Origin: Histoplasma ohiense
Taxonomy: Eukaryota; Ascomycota; Eurotiomycetes; Onygenales; Ajellomycetaceae
Assembly: GCA_017607445.1 (NCBI GenBank)
Contig: JAEVHH010000001.1
Span: 5,704,001-5,768,000 of the forward strand
DNA: 64,000 nt
Direction of reading: 5' to 3'
The notes below the pieces were generated by a model, which ran no database searches, was not told the DNA's origin, and saw only the letters and a program-made list of their open reading frames with translations. The position numbers and the translations under genes are program-made. Below are positions 35,648-46,163 of this stretch, in pieces (the stretch's first letter is position 1; every line of letters starts with the position of its first letter).

Positions 35648-35804
35648 GGTTGTGAAATTCTAATGTAGTATGCAAAATATATACATTATATGTCAATTTG
35701 AAGTGAATTGAAAATGTGAGAAGGTTGGCCGAGGGCTCTGCCGTTGCGAGCTGGGAGCTTGTCTGCCGATGTTAAGGATTTGAGAAGTGCGTCGGCCAGA
35801 AACT

Positions 35805-35816
35805 CACGTGACGTCA
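35805..35816. promoter_or_regulatory. Fused E-box and CRE palindromes in a divergent promoter
   Basis: The 12-bp CACGTGACGTCA contains a perfect CACGTG E-box (35805-35810) overlapping a perfect TGACGTCA CRE/ATF site (35809-35816). It lies 158 bp upstream of the bS21m ATG and about 165 bp upstream of the Cdc25-like ATG. E-boxes of this kind bind bHLH factors (Cbf1-type) and CREs bind bZIP factors (Atf/CREB-type) in fungi. That these proteins bind here is inference. Confidence 0.6.
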
Positions 35817-35980
35817 ACCTCCAACATTTTAATGTACACACCAGAGCTCATGTTGAGAACAGTTAAGTCAAATGCCCTCGTTCTGCTAGATTTCTTCCTC
35901 GTCCTTATTCTTTCATTGCGATAGACATATCTGTCATATATTTCATCTTTATCGACATCCCCAATTTCTTTTCGCGACAA

Positions 35981-36533
35981 ATGTCAGGAATCACAGTCGC
36001 AACCCTCCCCCGAATGAGCCGCGAGACCCTCGCGGCCATGCTCCTTGCTCCCACCAACCCCAATCAGCTCGCAATAGTAGATGTTCGGGATTCAGGTAAG
36101 TGCTGTTCCAGCCACATTTTCTGTCTTATCCCACAATAAATCCTCTGCAAAAGAGAGGAATGTACCCCTCCCATCTACCCCGCCGATACCCCTCCCTCTC
36201 CCTCTCTAACAGCCTTGTTCAGATCACATCGGCGGCCACATTTCTACCTCGACCTGGCACCCGAGCTCCACTCTCAGCAAGCACATGCCAGATCTCATCA
36301 ACAAGCTACGCGGCAAGGAGAAAGTCGTCTTCCACTGCGCGCTGAGCCAGGAGCGCGGACCTTCCGCGGCACTCAAGTACATCCGAGAACGAGAACAAGT
36401 ACTCGGGAAGGAAGAGAGTGCCAAACAAGCCGTTTTTGTGCTAGAGGGCGGCTTCGTCCAGTGGCAGAAAATGTATGGGGAGGATAAAAGGTTGACGCAG
36501 GCATATGTTAAGGATATCTGGGAGGAGGATTGA
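35981..36533 (+). CDS. Cdc25-like / rhodanese-fold tyrosine phosphatase (Ibp1/Arr2-like)
   Basis: Two exons (35981-36095 and 36223-36533) give 141 residues, the size of single-domain fungal Cdc25-related proteins such as fission yeast Ibp1 and yeast Ych1/Arr2. The rhodanese fold is shown by LAIVDVRDSDHIGGHISTS early and EGGFVQWQKMYGED late. The active-site loop is VVFHCALSQERGPSAA: a Cys-x5-Arg phosphatase signature, with Cys in HC and Arg before Gly-Pro. It probably removes phosphate from an unknown substrate or reduces arsenate. The large N-terminal regulatory region of true cell-cycle Cdc25 is missing. The splice makes GAT (Asp) from G and AT, keeping DSDHIGG intact. Confidence 0.88.
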
Positions 36534-37134
36534 AGGGGGCCTATAAAAAGGTTAGGAGGTATCTTGTATGGAAGGGGTTTTTTTTAACCGCAATAAATGG
36601 CTTTGATATATGGTGTTTTTTAAGGTTCAATTCTGGGTTTCATGGGATATCTGGTCTGGTGTCTTGATTTTGATATAAACATGGATTTGGCTTGTGCCCG
36701 TCTAGACTGGCTGAGGACCGTCATGTACGGAACATCGGTCCAGAATAGACGATGGACGATGATAGATGGTTTAGAGAGAACAGGCACGAAAAGCGGACTA
36801 TCCTCGTTTCTAGTGTTTCCCAGGATATGTTGTAAACCTCTCAGGGGTATCATTTACCATTGCGGCTTTGGCTACTGGATAGAGACTCTGATAGGTAGAT
36901 TTTGTACAATTTAACGCATAGATATTCTTGTCGCAATTGTTAACTGGAAGAGGTGAAGCTATTCCCTCGTAAAACAGAATTATTTAATATTATAACATAC
37001 CAATTCTTCCACCCCTATTTCATCAAAAGACCAGAGACCTAACAGTTTCTAACTCCATTTACATACATCAAGGACATATTATACAAACAAACTAACGTCT
37101 AAAAATACAAATAAACCCTTTAAAGAGATTCCCT
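36534..37134. other. Convergent spacer
   Basis: Holds the 3' ends of the phosphatase gene and the NDUFAF7-like gene. AT-rich near 36960-37110. No gene supported. Confidence 0.55.
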
Positions 37135-38969
37135 CTACCCCAAAACACTCCCCCCAAACCCTACCGGTCTCCGTTTGCCCCCACTCTCCGGCACAATAGC
37201 CAAAGCTTTATACAATCTTCCCATCCCCCCACCGCCCCTCTCCACCAACCGCTTCCATCCACTCTCAATCCGTTTTCTCTTTTCCTCATCCCCCTCCCCT
37301 TCCGTCCTTCTTAGCAACTGCGCCGCCCTCTCCGATATTCCCAACGCCTCCAAAAATGGCCCCTGTTCCATCGGTCCATACACCTCCACGCCAGGACTAG
37401 CATCAATAGCCGCCTCCGCTAGCGCTGTGAAATCGACATCAGCGCTAATGTCAACCTCCCCGGGTGCGACTAAGGGGGAAACGAGCCGGTGTTTCCGGAT
37501 GCCGCGCAGGGAGTTTATGGGGATTGTTGAGGTGGTGCCGTAGTCAAGGATTAGAGCAGCGCCGGAAGGAACTTTGTTCTTTGGCGTGCCCGTGACTCCG
37601 GGGGAAGGCGCGGAGACGAGCCCACCTCCTCCTCCTATCCGCCTTGCGATGTCTTGGACGTAGGCTTGGCTTTCCGGGCTGATCTCGATTGTGGACCCTG
37701 GAGTGGATTTCAGGGCTTTGTACCGCGAAGACATTTCGGGGAGGACGAGCGACGATGGTGTAGATGCTTTGGCGAGTGAGAGACGGAATTCGGGCTCCTG
37801 GCCGCTTTTCACTTCTGGGGTTTCAGGGTTAGGGGAGACGACGAGTTCTCTCCATTCAATGGTATGGGAGGAGGAAATGGGTGGTTGATGGAGGGTGGTG
37901 GGACCAGTGGGCGTATAAATAGTGGTTTGGGATGCGGCGGGTGTTTGGATAGATTGGAATGCATGTATGGGCAATGCATCAAAGAATTCGTGGGCGAAAA
38001 TGAAAGGGGTTTTGTCCGATTCTAGGCGGACGATGGGTGGAAGGAGTGAGTTAGTTATGAATTTATACATCTATAGCCATATATGGAGTCGAGAAGGAGT
38101 TGAGAGGGGAAGTATTCTTACCATTCGGGAGGAGCTTGATATGCTCTGTCCAAATGACCGGAACACCCAAGTGTATACTCGTGCTCTTATACCCAACCTC
38201 AACCTCCTCCATAGGCGTATCTCCACAGAGCAATTTCCGCTGAACCTCCCGTAGCACCGGACTGGTTTCTACCAGATAAACAGCCTCGATCGCGGACGCG
38301 AAGTTCTTGAAATTGCGAAAGGACTGCTGTCATTAGCAATCGCCCACTACCAAACTGGCCCCTAGATCTCCTGCAGAAGAACCCAAGCAGAAAAATAAAA
38401 AAAAAACCCCACCCTCAACATATCCCCCATGAGCGTCCCCTTGCCTGGTCCAAACTCAATAATCTGCACCCCACCACTCTTACTCCCTTGTCCCATCCAC
38501 TCCGTAACAGTCCACACGCCCAACAGCTCGCCAAATATTTGCGAAATCTCTGGCGACGTCACAAAATCCCCCTTGGCGCCGAAAAGCGCCGTGTCTTCAT
38601 CCTCCTGGCCGCGGGAGGTGTAATATCCGCCATCGGGCGAGGTGAGGCATTGGCGCATATATGCAGCGATGGATACGGGGCCGGTGACCTGCGGATTTTC
38701 AGAACCTGTCAGCGTGAAATGCACAACTTCAAAAAAGAAAAAAGAAACGTAGAAGATAAAATTATACTATTTCCGGAGGCAATACACACATTTATGGCCT
38801 CAGCAATGGATTTCGCCAGTGGTGTAGACCATTGACGCGGAACGGAGCTGCCAGCGGAGGTAGAAGACCATCGTGCGGCAGTATGAGGATACGGAGGAGC
38901 CAGTCGAGGATAATAACGGGGCCCCTTTCCTAGGCGCATTATGAGCAGGCGAGCGGACCCATTGCTCAT
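37135..38969 (-). CDS. NDUFAF7/MidA-type protein arginine methyltransferase, complex I assembly
   Basis: Four exons on the minus strand: 38969-38790, 38688-38413, 38326-38122 and 38021-37135, about 515 residues. NDUFAF7 symmetrically dimethylates an Arg of the complex I subunit NDUFS2 in the mitochondrial matrix. The N-terminus is presequence-like (RLLIMRLGKGPRYYPRL, AARWSSTSAG). The DUF185 methyltransferase fold follows: PVSIAAYMRQCLTSPDGGYY, GDFVTSPEISQIFGELLGVW, the SAM-binding QIIEFGPGKGTLMGDMLR, AIEAVYLVETSPVLREVQ, and FIFAHEFFDALPIHAFQ. The last intron ends after a CTAAC branch at CTAG and joins LPN to ESDKTPF. The third exon may start three bases later (38323), because two CAG acceptors stand in tandem; this would drop one Gln. 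The in-frame ATG at 38939 is an alternative start. Confidence 0.9.
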
Positions 38970-39671
38970 TTTAGATGCGGCAAGATTGCTTTCCCGTAAG
39001 GGAATATATGTACTAGTATATATATTTTTTAGGTGGGAGGACGGAAGAGACTCGGAGTTCGTAGCTCGGAGGCCCAGACACGGAAGATGCAGTAGCCATC
39101 GCGAAACCTGACACCGCAACAAATGGCAATTACATACTTCCGTTCGAAAACACAGAGAATGAATACACTATGATTTCCCCTTTATTGATTAATTGTGAAC
39201 TATGTTTTACCTTTACAATCAGTGCGAAAAACCAGTGCAAGCGAAACGCCAGTAATTCTATCGCGAAGGCGGAAAAGTAAAATAATGAAATAAAATTACA
39301 ACCACAAGAGACAGGACAACAGAGTTTTCAAGCAAAATATCCCCAAAAATCCCAGCATTTACTCTAAAAACCCAGTTGATTGAAAACGTATCTTAAAAAG
39401 TCCTTTCTCCTTTTCCATGCAAGAAATAAAACAGAATGAAACCTAATCTATGAACCTATGACCAAACCGAGAAAACGAAGCTCAATCGCAAATATCACCT
39501 CCCGCCCTTTTATTAATCCGTTTGAGTCTTCATAACCAGAGGATATACCCACGCAATTTTTTCATGCCCTGGAAAAGAAATAATAGTCCCCTAATACCAC
39601 GACGAAAGCGTAGACCAGCAGATTATTATCAGGTACAAACCGTTTCTGGCAACTGATAGCAAGCCAGGTCT
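38970..39671. other. Spacer between two minus-strand genes
   Basis: Promoter of the NDUFAF7-like gene and 3' end of the RRM-like gene. AT-rich, with no supported gene. Confidence 0.55.
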
Positions 39672-40870
39672 CTACCTCCCGCGTCTCCCGCGGTAGCGTG
39701 ACTCTCGACTCGGTTCATCAATAATCATTTGGTCACTGTAGAGTCCTGAATTGTCATTCCCCATGTTTCGGTTCCTCCCCGATCCATTAGCACTCCCTCG
39801 CTGACCTCCGCTTGGATGATCACTGTTTGAACGGGCTCCATGATGTTGTGGCGGCGGATATAGATCATCGAACCCGTAGCGGCCGTCTTGTACATGAGGA
39901 TCAGCGTGTCGTAGCTCACGACGCTCACGGTCTGCTTGTTCGCGCAGGCTGTCGAAATTGGAATGTGATCGGCGATGGCGGAGTCTCGCTTCGGAGAGTA
40001 TCTGTGCAGGTAGTGGTTCCGGTTTTATTCGAAGATGGAGGATCCTTCCATCCGCCTTGAAAGATATATTTGTCAGTCGTCCCAGTGCGAATAGAGCTGG
40101 TTCAACGCAGGGATACTTGCTCGTACCTTTTGATTATCAAAGCGGGCGACTACGCTCTCAGCATGACTCCTCTCCTCAAAAATCATCTCAGCGGTCACCT
40201 CTGGGTGAGTGGACACGATCCTGCAACCCAGCATAGCACCTCTTACGGGTTCCAATGCCGACTCAATATCTGCAGCAGTGGTGCCGGGCGCAAAGTTACT
40301 TCCTAGTACAACGCAAGGTCCAGACGCGCTTCCTTTGATGCTGATTCCTGGGCCCCGGTCCTGGACAGGTGCTCGATCATTGTTTTGTGTAATGAGATCG
40401 GAGGACATGCGGTTCTGTCCGGCGGGACGGGTGGACACAGCGGCGCCAGGGTTTCTCGTCGACGCGGCTGCAGCTGACCTCTGTGCATCGTATATTAGCA
40501 AAAGGGTTGTCGAATGGATGGTTTTAATGTAAAGACAATACCTTTACAACACCCAGTCTGCTTGCAAGGCTACCCGGCACAGCAGATACTCTGTTGGCCA
40601 ACGAGCCCGCACCCGCGCCGCCCACACCAGACCCCGAAGCCGGAGCCGGAGCACTTAAACGTCTTTTCGCATCGAAGAATTTATCAGTCAAAGCCTGTTT
40701 CCTCCGACGCGTGCGGGCTAGAGGGTTGACAAGGAAAATCTGTTAGTTAACAAATACATTGTCTCCACTCCAAACAAAGAGGGTTTCAACAGGATAAATA
40801 AAAGGCAGGTGCATCATTTACCAGCCTGGATAATCTCATTGAATGAGACGGCTTCCTTGGCCGCGGCCAT
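39672..40870 (-). CDS. RRM-like nuclear protein, unknown function
   Basis: Four exons on the minus strand: 40870-40822, 40717-40542, 40480-40127 and 40055-39672, giving 320 residues. It starts MAAAKEAVSFNEIIQAG followed by a basic segment (ARTRRRKQALTDKFFDAKRR). Repeats of the type SLANRVS and SLASRLGVVK follow. A domain at about residues 115-205 looks like an RRM: PCVVLGSNFAPGTTAADIES, then GAMLGCRIVSTHPEVTAEM, SHAESVVARFDNQKADGRIL. The RNP1 aromatic residues are weak, so RNA binding is plausible rather than shown. The C-terminal 110 residues are Arg/Asn/Gly-rich and end in an RGG-like tail, ESRYRGRRGR. I have no specific family name. Its similarity in layout to mRNA export adaptors is only suggestive. 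Confidence 0.8.
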
Positions 40871-41728
40871 CGCAGCGGGTAGCTGTTATATAGAACTGGT
40901 GTTCCAAAATAAAAGCGGAGGTGTTGGGCTGAGTGAAGAGACTAGTCAACCGATTTGCGACAGTATTTTCTGACAAATATTTGGTCAAGCCTTTGGAGGC
41001 GCGTCTTGTAGTTCAAGCAATTCTTCAAGGCTGGGCTTTGGTGGATGAAAGGAGCAGAACCAGAGAAGCCGGATCTAAACCGTATTTGTCTAGGGGGACC
41101 GGTGCCATCCAAAAACCTATTTAAGGGGCTGGGATTCCCCGAGATGTGAGCAGACGTTCCTGTGTCTCATCGCGAATCGTGGATAATATACTCCGTACAG
41201 GCCACGACATTTGCTCGAGATGCCTCCGGACTAACCCTAGAGTTCTCCCGCAATCCGCGGGATAACCATTTACAATTTGTATTTATAGTGAAATGTAGTG
41301 TGGTATGGCAGGGTACCGCGGCATGCATACCAATTTGTGCTGGTGGCGAGGTACCAGGCCATGTGCGCTCTCCTCTTTCCTAATCGAGCACGTCCTGCTC
41401 GTCCTGACCGCGGGCCTTGAGCCTCATCGTCGTCGTTTCATCTCTTTCTCTTTCTCTTCCGCTGTTCTTTATATCACATCGACTGTGTCTGCTGTTCCTT
41501 CAGGAACCGCTTTGTGTCCTGTCTCTCTCGCCTGATACCCAGAACTATAAAGGGGCTCGCAGATAACCAGCTCCTTGAATACCACATTCGGTGCCTGCGC
41601 ATCTACAGCTTTCCTTGTTGTCTCCTATTTCCGTCTATTGGCTTCGTGCGTGCACGAACAGATGGTGGTTTAATTGACCTATCTTATTCCCTCCAGTTTT
41701 GCCACCCATATCAAGGGGAATATCATCT
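40871..41728. promoter_or_regulatory. Divergent promoter region
   Basis: This 858-bp region lies between the RRM-like gene (-) and the 783-residue-protein gene (+). It contains one TACTCCGTA at 41189-41197 and a TTTCTCTTTCTCTT-type pyrimidine run near 41443-41465. No gene is supported inside it. Confidence 0.5.
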
Positions 41729-44135
41729 ATGGCTTCCATTTGGAAGCGACTGACACTCAACCCTGAAGGTCGATTTGGTGAAGACGCGTCCAGAACGCAG
41801 CCCTCCTCGCTGAGGTCGCGACGTGTTAAAAATGACCTCCATCGTCGTCGAAGCTTAGCTGGTCTCTTTACTACTTCGTCTCCGTCAAAGGAACCGTAAG
41901 TGTCCCCTCAGACATCATCTCGATGTCTCCTTCTGATGTCTGGCTCGCAGGGACCAAGACATAACCACCATTACATGCCAAGAAAGGATCCATTATCCTC
42001 TGTACAACCCTCTTGATCCTAGACATGATTTAGATGCCCTTGCCTATGAGGGTAACGATAAGGGGTTTTGGGCTAGCTATGGCCGGTCCATAAGAGCACG
42101 GTTTCAGGGTTCCACCAAGCCCGGAACTGTATCTCCAAACACCCAAAATCAAAAACCTCGCAGAAGCATTAGGTCCAGCTTCGCGTCGTTCACTGGCTCA
42201 TCAAGACTCCTGAAGCGCCTCTCTCGTTCAGAAATCCCTTCCAGCCCTCTTTTGAACTCGATTCGGGAGCCCCTAGACGCGAGTCAAATTGAGCCCGAAG
42301 ACAAAGCAAGCCATCTGCTGCCGGACAGGGCCGTCGGCTCCCAAACCTCGTTCTTGCCCGAAGTCCTGGATGTCCCGCGGCAATACTATTTACCGTCACT
42401 TCCATCAATGTCATCAGGCCTGATGTCCCCATTAGAATTGGAAGCTTGTACTGCTGGAAGGTATGCGAAACAGGACACACCCTACGTTCAAAACTATGAA
42501 TCTGCGCTCCACAAATTCACTCGACCAGTCCAACCCTTCAATATTCTACAGAATGCAGTGACTTCCATGCCTGGTGGCCAATCCGCAGTTCAGCGGCGCC
42601 AAGGATATACAAATAATTCAAAACCCAGTGAGCTTTTAGAGGCACACATTCCTTGCATCCAAGATGATATATTATGCACTAACGGGATTTCGGCTGCAGA
42701 ATCAGAGAGGGCGAGCCTACCGATCCCAATCACGTCAAAACGCCCACCGTTTAACCGTCAGCAAGCTCGCGTGTATCGGAAAGATAATTCAAACTTGTCA
42801 ACTTCCCGGCGTAAACAAATGCAGTCACACCCAGCTGCCCTTGACAGCCGAAAGCTGGAGAAGACCCAAATACCAAAAGATTTAGCCAATGGTGCGAGGC
42901 CTCAGTCGCTTTTAAACCTTGGAGAGCAATGGCTAGAAACTCGAATGCAGCCACCACGTGCAGTCAGTCCTGAAATTTCAGAGCCTAGCACCATCACAGA
43001 TTCTGAATTTGGGACGGAAATGTACCGCACATGCGCCCCGCATCGTTATGCTTCGACTACAGAGAGTGATGCGGTTCTCAGCTCCTGGCTATCTTCATTA
43101 TCTAGCATTTGTCACCCGCGCGACAATACTGATATTTCTGGAAGCACTCTGTGTCGGTCCCAACCTCCTTCAACAAGGCACCCAAGTGACTTATATTCTA
43201 CATCAGTTTTACGGCGGCCATATGGACATGCTCAAGCTTCCTCTAGATCGGAGACACTGCAGTGCAGTGAGCTGGGGATTAGCGATGCGGACACAAACAA
43301 ACACAAAAACGCATTCGATTCTAAATCCAATTCTCCGCAGCAAGGAATAGCTCCTGAATTTGCGAGACAGGAAAAATTTAGTAATCTCAATTCTGTAAGA
43401 AATACCCGGCCAGATGTTGGCGGGCCTTATGAAGTGCCGAATGCCCCCCTTAACCTAGGTATCAAATCAACAGATTCCCCAAGTCAGTTATCAAATTCTC
43501 TCAGAAAACAGTTCTGTGAGAGTGATCTTACAGCCGGATTTCACAAAGGAGGCTTCTGGCCTGGTTCAATTGATTCACGTATTGGAAATGACCACCTCAA
43601 ACAATTTCACAAAGAAAATAGGCCTAATCCCCTGGTCTTAGATGGACACGACTTAGAAGGTCATGGTAATGTTCAGTTTGGTGGAGAAAACCAAATCATA
43701 TCAGCTACTCACCCTGGAGAAAATCAAGCTCCTGGTTACAGTGGAAATACGCGAGCACGAAGCGATTCTCAGGATGCTACAAACGGGAAAATTATCCCCA
43801 TCTTCGAAACGACTTACGGCCTTTGCATAGACACTTCAACAAATTGCGGCCCTACGTCAAGGGGGAAATCGGGAAGTCAGATTCGTCCCGACCAGGGTTC
43901 CAAATCCTCCTGTGGTCGCAAGAATGGATCAAGCAGTGGCAGTGGTTCCGGCTCTGGTGACTCAGGCCAGAGTGATCCACTGACCAATAGCACGGCCGGG
44001 ACAAGCATTGTTGACTTTGCAAAGGACCATAACTTGACTACAAAGACTAAAGCGGAGGAACGTACCACTAGCCCACAAATGAACATTATGGCTCTCCCAT
44101 CAAAAGCTGATGATGGAGCATTGTCTAAATGCTGA
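41729..44135 (+). CDS. Large disordered protein of unknown function, 783 residues
   Basis: Two exons (41729-41895 and 41951-44135) give 783 residues; the join makes CCG and reads KEPDQDITTITCQERI. The first 180 residues look the most constrained: MASIWKRLTLNPEGRFGED, a basic RRRSLAGLF, then YPLYNPLDPRHDLDALAYEG and KGFWASYGRSIRARFQG. The rest is Ser/Asn/Gln/Pro-rich, low in hydrophobics and likely disordered, with a Ser/Gly tract (SGSGSGSGDSGQSD) near residue 720. There is no signal peptide, membrane span or catalytic motif. I recognise no family. The long intact frame with normal intron borders argues that it is real. Function cannot be inferred. Confidence 0.75.
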
Positions 44136-44995
44136 TGGCTACAGGTGCTATAGCCGGGGATATATCACTTCATGCTCTCAACTACCACAGCTAATGCCTG
44201 CCTGCGAATTTCGCATGCGGTAATTCTATTCCCCTTTCTATTTTCTTTTTTTTTCGACTTTTCTTCTTTTTACTTGCTTTCACACTTATCATGTTTCTTT
44301 TGCACTTATCATGATGCGGACACATCCATGAGTCATCCAGTAACTACTCTGTTTTCTTCAGCTTTAACTTGTGCTTTACTCTTTCTATACTTACTCTTAA
44401 TATTCTATATTGTTAATTCCTCTAGCGAGCGAGAGAACGAGCGAACGAATGGCCCAGCAAATTGCCCTCCAGGGACAAGTGGATCCTACAAAGCTGCAAT
44501 TTCTTTATGAACACAATTATGATGGCGTCTGTATCTTTGTCTGTGTCAGTGTGCCTGTCTGTACGCATGGTATGCATGCTCGCAACATGCTCATGCGATT
44601 AGTTAATATTTGCTACCTCACGTAGTTTATATATATATATATATATTCCTATGCGATGAGAAGTCGACTTTGCCAAGTAGATTGATTCATGTACTCCCAA
44701 CTTTCACACTTCATATATATACACTAAAAAGGAGGCCCGGTAAAGCAGACTTTTGTTAACCTGAAACTTTGAACCCCGTGCATAGCTGCTGCACAATAAA
44801 AAGTAAAAAGTATATTGTGTACGACAATTGGGAAAGGAAAGTTTCCTTCAGAAAAGAGAGAGAGAGAGAGAGAGATTAGAGAGATTACACAATATAAAAT
44901 CAATTAAAATAACCCCGAAGTGATTTGAGTACGTTAGTTAGCTAGTTAGACATATTTAAGAAGATGAAAAAGCAGGAACAGAAGCAAGCACAGTG

Positions 44996-45035
<40 letters not shown>

Positions 45036-46163
45036 AAAATGAAAATAAAAAAATTCAATACCTAACAATGAAGGGAAAAAAGACAGAGGAGGGAAGGGGG
45101 AAGAAAGGAAATAGAAAAAATGAGCAAAAAAAAAAAAAAAAAAAAAAGAAGCGAAAACAAATAGAGTTAGTTACTTGAACGGGGGAAAAAAAGAGTTGAA
45201 AACAAAAAGTATCACGGAATTACAGACATGGACATGGACATGGACATGGACTTGAGAGATAACATTTGGAGAGACACATACAGACGCAGATTGGACATGA
45301 ATAGATAGAAAAAAGTTATGTATTTTAATCAACCAACTGATTGATTCAAGAGAAAAGCGAAGGGGGGAAAAACTGTAGTGGAGAGAAAAGAGAACTTAAG
45401 AAACATCACCGTGCAAATGCATAGCACGCAGTCAGTGCAGATGATCAAGGAAGAAAGGAGAAAAAAAAGGAAAGGAATAGGAAAAAAGAAACGGTTAGAA
45501 AGACAAGAAAATGGGGAGTGAAAAAATAACAATAAATAAAAAAATATAATAAAAGAAAAACAACGCACACAACTTTCCGGGTATTCTTTCATTCTTTTGC
45601 CCTTTTGCTCTCCTTTCCCACAGTTGAAAAGAGATATTAGGAAAGGGAAGAAAAGGTAAACACACATAAAAAGAAAATAACAGGGTTTTTCCACCACCGC
45701 ACCTTCGACTCTCACCATTTCCACCAAACCAAATCTGTTCGTCGCCGCCAAATGATTTGGACTTTCATAGAATGAAAAAAAAAAAAAAAATTTTTTTTTG
45801 AGGTTCTTCATACCCAGTCTCCTCACATCTCCTCTCTCGCTCTATATTTCTACTATATCCCATGGAAAAGTCCCACCCATGATTTTGATTCTCATGCTCT
45901 TCCAGCTTTTGTCCGTTTTGTCGCCCGCCCAAGAAACAATGTATATCACGCCGTGAACGGGTTTTCTTTCTTTTGCTTTCGTGAAACCAGGAAAAAGTAT
46001 TACAAGGTTGTATCGTCTATGAAATTGGTTTTTTGAAGGGGTTGAGAGACGCCGGCGGCGCATTGGTTGAAAGAGATTGACTTCCCCAGGTAAAGGGAGG
46101 GAGAGTCAAGATAGGGTAGCGGTCCCCAAAGATACGCCTTAATTTAAAAAAGGAAAAAAAAAA
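44136..46163. other. Convergent 2-kb spacer, very purine-rich on the plus strand
   Basis: No gene is supported. From about 44850 to 45700 the plus strand is strongly A/G-rich and contains several microsatellites. Read from the eIF4G gene on the minus strand, this is a T/C-rich region downstream of its stop. It also holds a (TA)n run at about 44627-44645. Confidence 0.6.
44854..45250. repeat. Cluster of simple repeats: (GA)n, poly(A), (GACATG)n
   Basis: GA dinucleotides at 44854-44874, a 38-nt A tract at 44996-45033, a 22-nt A tract at 45126-45147, and about four GACATG units at 45225-45250. The tracts lie within 400 bp in the convergent spacer. Their lengths are probably unstable and could include assembly error. 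Confidence 0.9.
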
